Source of the DNA: Thermoguttaceae bacterium
GTDB taxonomy: Bacteria; Planctomycetota; Planctomycetia; Pirellulales; Thermoguttaceae
Reading direction: 5' to 3'
Assembly (NCBI GenBank): GCA_017937685.1
Contig: JAGBDD010000045.1
Span: 1 to 49,254, forward strand
Length of the DNA: 49,254 nt
The notes beneath the pieces were generated by a model. It worked only from the letters and a program-made list of their open reading frames with translations. It was not told the DNA's origin and made no database searches. Each line of letters starts with the position of its first letter. The first letter of the stretch is position 1. Below, piece after piece: positions 33,709 to 43,282 of the stretch. A program made the position numbers and the translations under genes.

Positions 33709-36432
33709 ATGAAACGCGATAAAACGGTTAAGAAAAACGGGCGAAAAGTCGGCGGCGTTTTCTCGACGTTGACGACGGCGCTTTCGGCGTCGGTTCTCGG
33801 CGGCGTCGCGATTTGCGGGTCGGCGGGCGTCGAATTTTGGACAAACGGGGCAAACAAGGCGAACGGAGCGGATTTTGCGGCGGTTGACGCGACGAAGATT
33901 TGTCCGACAAAAAACGACGTCGGCGTCGAAAATAGAAAAACGGCGCGCGATTTTCTCCTTTCGCCGGTCTTTTTCGACGAGTTTTTCGCGACCGACCGAA
34001 CCGAGTTGATCGATTTTAACGGAAAAACGGTCGACTTGAAGTACGCGTCGGAGCCGAACGCGGAGCGCTTTTCGCTCGATCTGCCGTTTAAGGCCGACTG
34101 CTCGGCGTTCGACCGGTTCGCGATCTCTTGCGAACTCGAAAATCCGGAGGGAATCGGCTCCGCGACGCTTTACTTCAAAAGCGGGGCCGGCTGGTACTCG
34201 ATGACCGGCGCGCCCCGACGCTCGGCGACCGGCGAAACGACGTATCTCTTTGAAAAAGGCGGGTATATGTCGGAAGGCAAGCCGGCGGGTTGGGACAAAA
34301 TCGACGCGATTCGGGTTTCTTTTTGGCGTGGCGGGCCGGTCGACGGGCGCGTCGTTTTCCGCTCGCTCGCCGCGTCGCGGTTCGCTTTGCCGATTCTCGA
34401 CGTCGACGAAACCGGCGGGAACGATTGGGTCGTTTCGTCTTGCGCTCGCTCGCTGAGTCGCGCCGGGTTCTCGGTCGGGCGAGTCGACGCGGACGGCGTT
34501 TCGGCGGAGGCGTTGCGCGGGCGGCCCTGCGTTTTCCTCCCGATCGCCGAGCGGATTCGGCCCGAAACGGTCGACGCGCTTTGCGAATATGTCGACGACG
34601 GCGGCTTCGTCTTTGCTTTTTATAACGCGCCGGAAAATTTGTTGCGAAAACTCGGGTTTGAGCGCGGGCATTACGTCCGTTGCGAGGACGCCGGGTTCGA
34701 CGTCGCGGAGATGCGCTTCGACGACGGCGTTTTGAACGAGGCGGCGGCGCGCGGGTTCGAGTTGCCGTCGAAAATCGAACAGCATTCTTGGGCGCTGATG
34801 ACGGCGGAACCGCTCGCCGGTTGGGAATCTGGGCGAACTTCGCCGATTTTCGGGGATAAACGGGCGCGAAAACTCGCCGTTTGGTTCGATAAAAACGGAA
34901 AATCGGTCGCCCAACCGGCGATTTTGGCGAGTCCGAACGGCTTTTTCTGTTCGCATATCTTCCTCGACGAGGGCGCGACGGCGCAAGCGACGCTCGTCGA
35001 AGCGTTCGTTTCGGCGTTTGACGCGAACCTCGAACGGCGGCGCGCTTGGCAAAATTGGCGTTCGATTTTTGAAATCGGGCTCGAACCGGAGGACGACGTT
35101 TTAGCGAAGCGACGCGAAACGCTCGACGCGCTCGAAAAAGCGTTGGCGAAACGCGGTTGGACGCTCGCCGACGTCGCGCGGCTGATCGGCGGGGAAGAGT
35201 TTGACGATTTTGTCGGAGAAGACGCGGGGAATGCGCGAGAAGCGCAAAACGCGGAAACGGCGCAAAGTCGAGCGGATTTGGCGGCGTTGCGGGCGGACGT
35301 CGACGCGATTCGGGCCGAATTTGTCGACGCGTACTGCCGTTCGTTGCCGTCGCGAGCCGGAGAAGGCCGCTTCTGGTGGGAGCATTCCGGGTTCGGAATT
35401 GAGCGCGGCGATTGGGAAAAAACGGCGCAAGCGCTTGCGGACGCGGGCTTTAACGGCGTTATCCCGAATATGCTTTGGGGCGGCGTCGCTTATTATCGGA
35501 GCGAAATTCTTCCGGTCGCGCCGTCGGTCGAGGAATACGGCGACCAAATCGCGGCGGCGGTCGCGGCCTGTAAAAAGCGGGGAATCGAGACGCATATTTG
35601 GAAGGTTTGCTTCAACGCGTCGAACGCTCCGGCGGAGTTTTTGGCGGAGATGCGGGCGCAAGGTCGGCTCCAAGTTTCGCTCGACGGCGAGGAGTCGCCT
35701 TGGCTTTGCCCGTCGCACCCGGCGAACCTGGAACTCGAACGGGCGGCGCTCGAAGAGGTCGCGACGAAGTACGACGTCGACGGGATTCACCTTGATTATA
35801 TTCGTTATCCGGACGATAATCATTGCTTTTGCGACGGCTGCAAGGCGCGATTCTCGGCGGAATACGAGCGGAAAACCGGGCGCAAACTCGACAATTTCCC
35901 GACTTGCGTTCGCGAAAATAAAGAGATTCGCGCGGCGTTCGACGAATGGCGACGCTCGCATATTACGTCGCTGGTTCGCTCGGTTCGGAAGACGCTCGAC
36001 GAAAAACGCCCGAACGTCGCGCTTTCGGCGGCGGTTTTCTCCGGAGTCGACTCGGCGAAGCGTTCGGTTGCGCAAGACTGGATCGGCTGGATCGACGAAG
36101 GCTTGCTCGACTTCGTTTGCCCGATGGATTACACGGCGGACGCGGCGGGGTTCGCGGCGACGGTTCGCGGTCAGCTCGACGCGGTCGCCGGTCGAACGCC
36201 GGTTTACCCGGGAATTGGGATGACGGCGACCGGGATTTCGATGGCGGCGGAACAGGTCGCGGCGCAAGTCGTCGAGGCGCGCAAGGCGGGCGCGGACGGT
36301 TTTACGATCTTCAATCTTGACCCGCGAACGGCGAAGGTCGCGCTCCCGGCGCTGAAAAAAGGCGCGACGGCGGAACCGACCGAGCGTCTAAAAGTCGGTT
36401 TAGGCGAATCGGGGAAAAGAGCGAAAAAATAA
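33709..36432 (+). CDS. Large secreted GHL10-type glycoside hydrolase-like protein
   Basis: 907 residues from the ATG at 33709, behind GGAGGAG. Residues about 14-42 form a signal peptide after a basic start. Residues about 80-230 look like a beta-sandwich carbohydrate-binding region (ATLYFKSGAGWYSMTG). A middle part (about 250-430) resembles a glutamine-amidotransferase-like or trimerisation domain. The C-terminal barrel (about 550-890) is GHL10-like: ALADAGFNGVIPNMLWGG, GIETHIWKVCF, WLCPSHP, DGIHLDYIRYP (near 690), FVCPMDYT and VYPGIGMTA. It likely acts on a polysaccharide or peptidoglycan outside the cytoplasm; the substrate is unknown. Confidence 0.85.
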   Translation: MKRDKTVKKNGRKVGGVFSTLTTALSASVLGGVAICGSAGVEFWTNGANKANGADFAAVDATKICPTKNDVGVENRKTARDFLLSPVFFDEFFATDRTELIDFNGKTVDLKYASEPNAERFSLDLPFKADCSAFDRFAISCELENPEGIGSATLYFKSGAGWYSMTGAPRRSATGETTYLFEKGGYMSEGKPAGWDKIDAIRVSFWRGGPVDGRVVFRSLAASRFALPILDVDETGGNDWVVSSCARSLSRAGFSVGRVDADGVSAEALRGRPCVFLPIAERIRPETVDALCEYVDDGGFVFAFYNAPENLLRKLGFERGHYVRCEDAGFDVAEMRFDDGVLNEAAARGFELPSKIEQHSWALMTAEPLAGWESGRTSPIFGDKRARKLAVWFDKNGKSVAQPAILASPNGFFCSHIFLDEGATAQATLVEAFVSAFDANLERRRAWQNWRSIFEIGLEPEDDVLAKRRETLDALEKALAKRGWTLADVARLIGGEEFDDFVGEDAGNAREAQNAETAQSRADLAALRADVDAIRAEFVDAYCRSLPSRAGEGRFWWEHSGFGIERGDWEKTAQALADAGFNGVIPNMLWGGVAYYRSEILPVAPSVEEYGDQIAAAVAACKKRGIETHIWKVCFNASNAPAEFLAEMRAQGRLQVSLDGEESPWLCPSHPANLELERAALEEVATKYDVDGIHLDYIRYPDDNHCFCDGCKARFSAEYERKTGRKLDNFPTCVRENKEIRAAFDEWRRSHITSLVRSVRKTLDEKRPNVALSAAVFSGVDSAKRSVAQDWIGWIDEGLLDFVCPMDYTADAAGFAATVRGQLDAVAGRTPVYPGIGMTATGISMAAEQVAAQVVEARKAGADGFTIFNLDPRTAKVALPALKKGATAEPTERLKVGLGESGKRAKK

Positions 36433-36509
36433 CGTTTAGTGAAAGCGCGTTGTTTGAATAAGACGCGGCGGTTGAGTGAAATAACGTTGTCGCGGCAAAC
36501 AACGCCGTT

Positions 36510-36567
36510 TAAACGAAAAACCGCTCCGGCTTTCGCGTCGAATTTCGACGTTGGAACCGGAGCGGTT
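36510..36567 (-). terminator. Terminator of feoAB
   Basis: On the minus strand AACCGCTCCGG and CCGGAGCGGTT form an 11-base stem enclosing an inner CGTCGAA/TTCGACG stem, followed by TTTTTCGTTT. It lies 127 bases after the feoB stop. Confidence 0.8.
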
Positions 36568-36693
36568 GGCGTTGGGGCGCCGGTTTCGGCGTTTTCGTTT
36601 TCCCGTCGAGCCGTTAATATTGACTCGACGGGGAACGTTTGCGTCGCTTAACTGGGCGCGACGGGAAAATTTTGCGCGTTAAAGTCGGCTTAA

Positions 36694-38802
36694 TTAGCAC
36701 ATCTTGCCGATTTGATAGACTAACGTCGTCAAAACCCAAGCGATCGCGGTCAAGCCGAACCATTGCGCGAACGCCCATTTCCAGGAGCCGGCCTCTTTCG
36801 CCATCACCGCGAAGGTCGCCATACACGGCGTCGCGATCAGGCAGAAGAGCATAATGCAGAAACCGACGAGCGGCGAATAGTTCGCGCGGAGCGTTTCCGC
36901 CAACGGTTCCGACGTTTCGTCCGCTTCGCCGACCGAGTAAACGACGCCCATTTGCGCGACGAAAACTTCTTTCGCGGCGATCGCGCCGATCAGCGCCGTT
37001 CCAATTTTCCAGTCGAAACCCATCGGACGTAAAATCGGCTCGATAGCGCGTCCGACCCGACCGGCGTAACTCCGCTCGAGCGCCGCTTGACCTTCGGCGG
37101 CGTCGACCGCGGCCAGCGCGTCGGCGACCGGGTCGGCTTCTTCCGCTTCCTCCGTTTCCGCGTCGGCGATTTCGGCGAATTGGGCGGTTTCTTCCGGTTG
37201 GGTAATTTCGGTTGGCTCGGCGTTTTCTTTCGGTTGAGCGTTTTCGGCAAGTTGGGCGGCGGCTTCGGCGCGAATTTGGTCGGCGTTTTCTTCGATTCGA
37301 GCGCGCTCGGCGTCGAATTTCGCGACCGTTTCCGCGTCGAGGCTCGGGAAAGTCGTCAGCGCCCAGAGGAGAACGGAGATCGCGAAAATGATCGTCCCGG
37401 CCTTTTTGACGTATTGCCAACCGCGTTCCAACGTGTGAACGCCGACGACGCCGAGCGTCGGGCGGTGATACGACGGCAACTCAATGACGAACGGCGCCGG
37501 TTCGTCGTTTTTAAAGACGACGTCCATTACCTTGGCGACGACGACCGCGAGCAAAATCCCGATTAGATAGATTCCCCAAAGAATCAGCCCTTGCCATTCG
37601 AGCGGGAAAAACGCCGGAATCAACAGCGCGTAAATTGGGAAACGAGCCCCGCAACTGAAAAGCGGGAGAATAAACATCGTCGCCAAACGCTCCTTGCGGT
37701 CGCTAAGCATTTTCGCCGCCATAATGCCCGGAACGGTGCAGCCGAACCCGACGAGCGCCGGAACGACGCTTTTCCCGTGCAGCCCGACGCGCCGCATCCA
37801 GCGGTCGCAAAGGAGCGCGGCCCGGGCCATATAACCGGAGTCTTCGAGTATCGAAATCGCGAGGAAAAGAATCAGGATGTTCGGGAGGAAAACCAAAACG
37901 CCGCCGACGCCGCCGATAATACCGTCGATAATCAACGACTTTGCGACGCCTTCGCTCATCGCGCCGTCGACCCAATCGGAGAGCGCGCCGAACCCGGCGT
38001 CGATCCAGTCCATCGGGTAAGAACCGAGCGTAAAGGTTAGTTGGAAAACGAGATACATCGCCGCCAAGAAGATCGGGATTCCGAGGAAGCGATGCGTTAA
38101 AATCGCGTCGATCTTATCGGAACCGCTCGCCGGAGCGTCGGCGTCGGTCTTGACGCAACGAGCGCAAAGGCGCCCGATTTCCTTATACCGCGCGACGTCC
38201 GCCGCCGTTTGCGCCAGTTCGCACTCGCCGCCGCAATGTTCGCAACTCTTCGCCGCGTCGGACGGGCAGGCGGAAGCGGACGGCGTTTCGGCGGGCGCGC
38301 TCGACGACTCGGCGACGCGAACGACTTCGGCCAAAATTTCCTCGACGCCGACCCCGCGGTTCCCGACCGTTTGCAAGACCGGGACGCCGAGTTCCTTGCT
38401 CAGCGCCGCCGCGTCGACGTCGATCCCGCGCCGCCGAGCGACGTCGATCATATTCAAGACGACGACGAGCGGTCGGCCTTGCTCTTTTAAAACGAGCGTT
38501 AAGTAAAGGTTGCGTTCCAAACTCGCCGCGTCGACGACGTTGACGACGACGTCCGGCGTTTCGTTTTTCAAAAATTCCGCCGCGACCCGTTCTTCGTCGG
38601 AGTACGACGCGAGACTGTACACGCCGGGGAGGTCGACGACCGAAACGTCGCGTCCTTCGAACCGCGTTCGACCTTCGTAACGCTCGACGGTAACGCCCGG
38701 GAAGTTGCCGACCGTTTGCTTCGCGCCGGTCAATCTGTTAAAAATCGTCGATTTACCGCTGTTCGGGTTCCCGGCGAGCGCGATTTTGATTACGTTTTTC
38801 AT
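36694..38802 (-). CDS. feoB: Ferrous iron transporter FeoB with a Cys-rich linker
   Basis: 702 residues. The N-terminal G domain has GNPNSGKS (11-18), DLPG (57-60) and NMID (117-120); the membrane part begins near 240 and has the two gate regions ([10 protein letters not shown] near 353, [12 protein letters not shown] near 653). It imports Fe2+. Two additions are unusual. The linker at 165-225 has six cysteines (179, 187, 190, 194, 213, 216; CEHCGGEC and CARC). A Glu/Ala-rich segment (about 490-575) interrupts the membrane domain. No ribosome site is seen. feoA lies 270 bases upstream on the same strand. Confidence 0.95.
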   Translation of the reverse strand: MKNVIKIALAGNPNSGKSTIFNRLTGAKQTVGNFPGVTVERYEGRTRFEGRDVSVVDLPGVYSLASYSDEERVAAEFLKNETPDVVVNVVDAASLERNLYLTLVLKEQGRPLVVVLNMIDVARRRGIDVDAAALSKELGVPVLQTVGNRGVGVEEILAEVVRVAESSSAPAETPSASACPSDAAKSCEHCGGECELAQTAADVARYKEIGRLCARCVKTDADAPASGSDKIDAILTHRFLGIPIFLAAMYLVFQLTFTLGSYPMDWIDAGFGALSDWVDGAMSEGVAKSLIIDGIIGGVGGVLVFLPNILILFLAISILEDSGYMARAALLCDRWMRRVGLHGKSVVPALVGFGCTVPGIMAAKMLSDRKERLATMFILPLFSCGARFPIYALLIPAFFPLEWQGLILWGIYLIGILLAVVVAKVMDVVFKNDEPAPFVIELPSYHRPTLGVVGVHTLERGWQYVKKAGTIIFAISVLLWALTTFPSLDAETVAKFDAERARIEENADQIRAEAAAQLAENAQPKENAEPTEITQPEETAQFAEIADAETEEAEEADPVADALAAVDAAEGQAALERSYAGRVGRAIEPILRPMGFDWKIGTALIGAIAAKEVFVAQMGVVYSVGEADETSEPLAETLRANYSPLVGFCIMLFCLIATPCMATFAVMAKEAGSWKWAFAQWFGLTAIAWVLTTLVYQIGKMC

Positions 38803-39072
38803 TGTTGTTAGCCGCGTCTATTTTAGGAAGACGAATCGAAATGAAAAAATTTCCGCGTCGGCTCGTTTCCGATTCCAAAAACGGCGCGTCGGCGATTCGT
38901 CGAGATTGATTGTTAGGCTAAGGTTAACTTGTAAAGGGCTTCAAACTTTGGGCGGAGACGAGAGGAACTCGCCGCCGGCGGTCGCGCGTCTCGCTTTATC
39001 GCCGCCGGAATTTCGCTCGCGACGGGAACGTAAAACGCCGTTAAAACCGTTAAAGTTTGCTTGGCTTGCCGC

Positions 39073-39288
39073 TTATTTAACGACGATAAAGCGCGCCAAG
39101 CCGCGACCGAGCGCGAGTCGGGAACCGCGACATTCGATAATCGACGCGTCTTTTAGCGAGTTGTCGACGACGCGAACGCGGACGCCCGGCGTCAAACCGA
39201 GCGCGGTGAGGCGGTTGACGCCCAATTCGGTCAAATCCATCGATACGATCGTTACCTTTTGTCCTTTTAACGCGTCGGCGAGAGTCAT
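39073..39288 (-). CDS. feoA: FeoA, small partner of FeoB
   Basis: 71 residues with the SH3-like FeoA fold: VTIVSMDLTELGVNRLTALG, LTPGVRVRVVDNS and CRGSRLALGRGLARFIVV. It binds the cytoplasmic part of FeoB and supports iron uptake. The promoter and a Fur/PerR-like palindrome lie about 85-125 bases upstream. The 270 bases between feoA and feoB hold no gene; a shared CGTTAAAACCGTTAAA motif lies just after feoA. Confidence 0.9.
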   Translation of the reverse strand: MTLADALKGQKVTIVSMDLTELGVNRLTALGLTPGVRVRVVDNSLKDASIIECRGSRLALGRGLARFIVVK

Positions 39289-39373
39289 TTTGGCGTTCCA
39301 GTTCGAAAATGGGAAACGTTAAATCGGCGACGCGCAAATTCAAACGTCGCTTTGAAAGTTAGCTTAATCTAAA

Positions 39374-39412
39374 TTGTAATAGTTATTATAACCGCGAGGA
39401 AGGGTTCGTAAA
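39374..39412 (-). promoter_or_regulatory. feoA promoter with Fur/PerR-like palindrome
   Basis: Minus strand TTTACG (39412-39407), 16-base spacer, TATAAT (39390-39385). The -10 is covered by TTGTAATAGTTATTATAA (39374-39391), arms matching at 7 of 8 bases. This resembles boxes of the Fur superfamily, which commonly control feoAB. Confidence 0.55.
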
Positions 39413-39481
39413 GGGGGGCGGCGGGGCGTTTGGGGAAATTTTTTCTTTGACGAGGGCGCGTCGACGTTTGTCGGGACGCGC

Positions 39482-39510
39482 TTGACTTTCGGTCGACGGG
39501 GCGGTATATT
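39482..39510 (+). promoter_or_regulatory. Sigma70-type promoter for the nucleoside hydrolase
   Basis: TTGACT (39482-39487), 17-base spacer, TATATT (39505-39510), about 135 bases before the ATG. Confidence 0.65.
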
Positions 39511-39644
39511 GGAGAAAGCGTTCGACTTGGCGTTCGCGAACGGGCGACGAACGACGTTGAATAGAATAAGTTTAACGATTTTAACGGGCGTTTGGGCGAG
39601 CGTTTTCCCCTTGTTTTTCCGTTATTAGAAAAGAGGAGACGATA

Positions 39645-40745
39645 ATGACTTTTCGACGACTTAAAAACGCTTTTTTGTTCGGCGCGGTCGGCGGCGTTTG
39701 GAGTTGCGTTTGCGTCGCGACAGCGGCGAACGCGGCGGAGGGCGACTTGCTCGACGTTCGCGATTCGGCGGACGCGCCGGTGAAAATGATTTTCGACACC
39801 GATATTGGCGGCGATATCGACGACGCGTTCGCGCTCGGGCTGATTCACCACTTGGCCGACCGGGGCGCGGTCGAGTTGCTCGGCGTTACGTTGACGAACG
39901 CGAACGAACCGGCGGGGCGTTTTGTCGCGGCGCTTAACGCTAAATACGGAAGACCGGGCGTTCCGGTCGGCGTCGCTAGCAATTCAACGAAGGTTTTCGA
40001 CGAATACCCGAGCAAGACGCTCGCGCAAAAAACGGCGAACGGCGCGGCGGAATACCCGGTTCCGGACGGCTTCAAGCCGGAAGAGTCGGTTTCGCTTTTG
40101 CGTCGACTCTTGGCGGAGGCGGAGGACGGTTCGGTCGTTATCGTTCAAGTCGGGTACGCGTCGAACCTTGCGGCGTTGCTCGAAACGCCGGGCGACTCGG
40201 TTTCGCCGTTGACCGGAGCGGAACTCGCCGCGAAGAAGGTTCGGCTCGTTTCGCTGATGGCGGGCGCGTTTTCGTTCGACGATTCGACGGCGGCGTACCG
40301 CGACCATAAGGAATGGAACGTGATTTGCGATATTCCGGCGATGCAAAAATTCGCCGCCGACTGGCCGACTCCGGCGGTTTTCAGCGGATACGAGACGGGC
40401 GACCGCGTTCGTATGTCGCCGGTCAACCTGAAAAACGACTATCGCCGTTCGCCGACGTCGAAGATTCTTTACGACGCGTTCGGGCATTGGACGGCGCGCA
40501 ACACGAAGGAAGGGTACGACCATCGCCGCCCGACTTGGGACTTAACGAGCGTTCTTTTCGTCGCTCGTCCGGAGTCGGGGCGCGGTTACTTTGCGCTTTC
40601 GGAAGCCGGGGAAGTCGACGTTCGCGACGACGGTTTGACGACGTTTAAAGCCGCCGCGAACGGTCGCCGCCGCGTTTTTATCCTCGACGAAGCGGCCCGA
40701 ATCCGCGTCGAGGAGGCGTTCGTCAACCTCTGCTCGGAGCCGTGA
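39645..40745 (+). CDS. Secreted nucleoside hydrolase (IUNH family)
   Basis: 366 residues. A signal peptide ends near ANAAEG (residue 30). The calcium-binding motif is DTDIGGDIDD (51-60), the hallmark of inosine-uridine nucleoside hydrolases, with later VIVQVGYASNLAALLE and the C-terminal region around HRRPTWDLTSVLF, where family members hold a metal-binding Asp. It would split ribonucleosides into base and ribose outside the cytoplasm, for scavenging. An AGAGGAGA site precedes the ATG. Confidence 0.88.
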   Translation: MTFRRLKNAFLFGAVGGVWSCVCVATAANAAEGDLLDVRDSADAPVKMIFDTDIGGDIDDAFALGLIHHLADRGAVELLGVTLTNANEPAGRFVAALNAKYGRPGVPVGVASNSTKVFDEYPSKTLAQKTANGAAEYPVPDGFKPEESVSLLRRLLAEAEDGSVVIVQVGYASNLAALLETPGDSVSPLTGAELAAKKVRLVSLMAGAFSFDDSTAAYRDHKEWNVICDIPAMQKFAADWPTPAVFSGYETGDRVRMSPVNLKNDYRRSPTSKILYDAFGHWTARNTKEGYDHRRPTWDLTSVLFVARPESGRGYFALSEAGEVDVRDDGLTTFKAAANGRRRVFILDEAARIRVEEAFVNLCSEP

Positions 40746-40889
40746 TTTCAAAAGAAATTAAATTGCGGCGCTGAAAATTGTTTTTGCGCGGTTTCGCGCC
40801 GCTAAAAAGCCCCGTCGAACTTTCGTAACGAACGCCCAAATTTCGACGCGGCGTTTTAGGAGAAATCGGGACGCAAAAACTCCGCGCGT

Positions 40890-40935
40890 CGCCGTTTCGA
40901 ACGCAAAATTCGACGAAATTTTGTTCGAAACGGCG
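40890..40935. terminator. Long hairpin between convergent genes
   Basis: CGCCGTTTCGAA and CAAAATT pair with AATTTTG and TTCGAAACGGCG (12+7 bases, 2-base bulge, 6-base loop) between the nucleoside hydrolase and the aldo/keto reductase. No immediate T-run; probably a two-way terminator. Confidence 0.6.
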
Positions 40936-40979
40936 GCGTTAAGGAGGGTGGTGGAACGCCGTTAAAGTCGGCGCGACCG

Positions 40980-41933
40980 TTACGCTTTCGCGGCTTGTTC
41001 CGCTTCCATCGCTTTGAGCGTCGCGGAGACGTGATCGAAGAATTCGTCGATTTCGTGTTTTTCGTTGAAGCCGACGATCATCGTGTCGACCGCGGAGAGG
41101 CGAGTGATCGCGTCGACCGAGCGGCGGCGGTCTTCGATCTTCTTCATCGTCCCTTCGCCGACGACCTTCATGCAGATGATCCCGATCCCTTTCTCGGCGG
41201 CGGCGTTCGCCAGCGCGACGTTTTCTTCGAACGTGCCTTCCATACGGGCGCCGCTCGTGTTCATACGAACGTGAATCGCGTCCGTCCAGTCGAGTTCGAT
41301 CGCTTTTTTCGTCGCGGCGTTCGAGTGGCTGGAGATCCCGTGCGCGCGGATAAGGCCTTCTTTTTTCAGCGCTTCGAGGTCTTCCATATACTGCGCGTAC
41401 TGTTCGTTCCAGTTCGGCGTCATCATGCAGTGGATTTGAACGAGGTCGAGATAATCCGACTTCGTTTCTTGCAGGAAACGCTTGACGACGACGTCGGCGC
41501 GCGGACGTTCCTTTTCCGGAATCCCGCCGTTGTGCGGCCAAATTTTCGTCCCGATTTGGAACGTGTCGCGAGCGACGCCGGCGGCGGCGAGCGTTTCGGT
41601 AACGAGTTGGTGCGTTCCGTAAAGGTCGGCGCAGTCGAAGTAGCGAATCCCGCGTTCGTACCCGTAAAGAATCAGCTCGGTCGCCTTTTTGCGATCCATT
41701 CGGGTCAGGGTGCTGGAGCGGTTGTGCCCGATCATACCGGTGCCGAAGCCGATGCGGCTCGTTTTGACTTCCGGCGTCAGTTGAACCGTCGCGCACGGAT
41801 CGGTCGAGAAGGGGTTTTTCGGAGCTTTCGCCGCTTCTTCGGCGCGAACTTTCGAGAGAGGCGCGCCCGCGACCGCCGCGCTTCCGAGCCCGGCGAGCGA
41901 CGTTCGGAGGAATTGACGTCGTTTCATATCCAT
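40980..41933 (-). CDS. Tat-exported aldo/keto reductase
   Basis: 317 residues. The N-terminus MDMKRRQFLRTSLAGLG is a twin-arginine signal. The catalytic tetrad of the family is present: DCADLYG (Asp, Tyr), GTKIWPHNG (Lys) and VQIHCMMTP (His). The barrel continues with HGISSHSN and TIVGF-like end (DTMIVGFNEKHEID). It reduces aldehydes or keto-sugars with NADPH, or acts in the reverse direction, in the periplasm with a pre-bound cofactor. AGGA lies 9 bases before the ATG. It is followed upstream by the NIPSNAP gene on the same strand. Confidence 0.9.
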   Translation of the reverse strand: MDMKRRQFLRTSLAGLGSAAVAGAPLSKVRAEEAAKAPKNPFSTDPCATVQLTPEVKTSRIGFGTGMIGHNRSSTLTRMDRKKATELILYGYERGIRYFDCADLYGTHQLVTETLAAAGVARDTFQIGTKIWPHNGGIPEKERPRADVVVKRFLQETKSDYLDLVQIHCMMTPNWNEQYAQYMEDLEALKKEGLIRAHGISSHSNAATKKAIELDWTDAIHVRMNTSGARMEGTFEENVALANAAAEKGIGIICMKVVGEGTMKKIEDRRRSVDAITRLSAVDTMIVGFNEKHEIDEFFDHVSATLKAMEAEQAAKA

Positions 41934-42082
41934 ATTGCGGTTCCTTTTGCGTTGAGTTTAGCGATAATAACGCCTAAAAACGGCAAACGTCGCCGCGTCG
42001 TTTCCGCTCGTTTGAAACGGCGACGCGGCGCTTATCGCTTAACGTTTGGGAAATAAATAAACGTTGCGAACGTCGATTCGCG

Positions 42083-42874
42083 TCAGATTTGCGATTTCGG
42101 CGACGGCTTCAGGAAGAGGTTGCGAATACGGGTCGCGGTGCGAGCGAATTCTTTTTCGCCGCTCATTTCCTTCCATTCGTCGCTGTTGACGAACTTGCTC
42201 CAACCTTCGCGGCGCGCTTCGTCGTTCGGGAAGCTGAGCATATACGCGATGTTCGGCGCCATCGAGCCGAAGAGGGTGCGACCGAAGAAGACCGGCGCCA
42301 TTCCGCAACGACGGAAGAGGTCGAGTTCGCCGCGAACGTCGAACATCTTTTCTTTCGCGAAGTTGCGTTCGAAGTTCGGGCTGTTGTAAGTGCGGAGTTG
42401 GAGGACGCGTCCTTCGTTGGTAAACGGAACGGTAATCTGCGACTGCGTCGGGAAAGCGAGGAGCGCGGAGATTTCTTGGTCGACGAAATCGAGATCGTCG
42501 CTCGTGTTGAGCGCGTTCGAACCTTCGGCGACGGAGCGGTCTTGGAGCGTCGCCAACGCGTCGAGCGTCGCGGCTTCGGAGACGACGAAAACGGCGTTCG
42601 CGAACGGTTCGGCGCCGCGGTCGCCCTTGTTGAGGTCGGCGTTCAGGGTGAAGACGCCGACTTTGTCGAAGCCGAGTTTATTCCGTTCCGGAATCAAAAT
42701 TTCGTCGAATTTGGCGACGAGCGCGTCGCGTTTGTCGGCGTTTGGGGTGAAATACGTTTCCAAAAGGATGTAACGGCGTTCGGAGGCGGCGTCGGCGGCT
42801 TGCGCGTCGGCGGTCGGGAGGACGGCGGCGAGACCGGCGGCGGTCGCGGCTGTCAAAAAATCTCGGCGTTGCAT
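42083..42874 (-). CDS. Tat-exported NIPSNAP family protein
   Basis: 263 residues. MQRRDFLTAATAAGLAAVLP is a twin-arginine signal. Two ferredoxin-like repeats follow: YILLETYFTPNADKRDAL, then VLQLRTYNSPNFERNFAKEK with AYMLSFPNDEARREGWSKF near the end, the usual NIPSNAP pattern. The biochemical role of NIPSNAP proteins in bacteria is unknown. It lies 149 bases upstream of the aldo/keto reductase on the same strand and shares Tat export, so the two may work together. Confidence 0.88.
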   Translation of the reverse strand: MQRRDFLTAATAAGLAAVLPTADAQAADAASERRYILLETYFTPNADKRDALVAKFDEILIPERNKLGFDKVGVFTLNADLNKGDRGAEPFANAVFVVSEAATLDALATLQDRSVAEGSNALNTSDDLDFVDQEISALLAFPTQSQITVPFTNEGRVLQLRTYNSPNFERNFAKEKMFDVRGELDLFRRCGMAPVFFGRTLFGSMAPNIAYMLSFPNDEARREGWSKFVNSDEWKEMSGEKEFARTATRIRNLFLKPSPKSQI

Positions 42875-42889
42875 AATCGGTTGTCCTTG

Positions 42890-42948
42890 CGCGATAAAAT
42901 TTCGCGATAAAAACGGTTGAAACGGATAGTTGAAACGGATAAATAGGG
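42890..42948 (-). repeat. Tandem repeats in the NIPSNAP leader
   Basis: On the minus strand ATCCGTTTCAAC occurs twice in tandem, then TTTTATCGCG twice, within 60 bases before the ATG. Confidence 0.6.
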
Positions 42949-43139
42949 CGGAACGCCAAAAACGCTTCGCCGACGGAACCGACGCGCCGGAAAAAATCGG
43001 ACGAAAACGATTCCGGAAGTTAAAATAAAACGATTGGGCAAAATAACGAGCGCCGCGACGTTCGGAAACGTCGGAACGGTCGCCGGGAAAACGGCGGAGG
43101 CAACGGGAATTTCGCCAATTTTCCCCTTATTATTAATAC

Positions 43140-43168
43140 ATTATATCCGAACGGAACGCGCGGCGCAA
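43140..43168 (-). promoter_or_regulatory. Promoter candidate for NIPSNAP / aldo-keto reductase
   Basis: Minus strand TTGCGC (43168-43163), 17-base spacer, perfect TATAAT (43145-43140). The TATTAATAATAAGGGG element lies at the expected transcription start. Confidence 0.55.
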
Positions 43169-43282
43169 GCGGGCGAACGAAAATTTCGTCGTCGAAACGC
43201 AATTTAACGTCGACGCGTCGGGCGAATTTCTCGCCGTCCGAATTTTCTCGCCGTTCGACCGGACGTTTGCCGGGCCGGTTCG

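Larger units (their letters stand above)
39289..39644. other. Divergent control region feoA / nucleoside hydrolase
   Basis: 356 bases with no gene. It holds the feoA promoter and palindrome, then the promoter for the nucleoside hydrolase. Confidence 0.65.
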
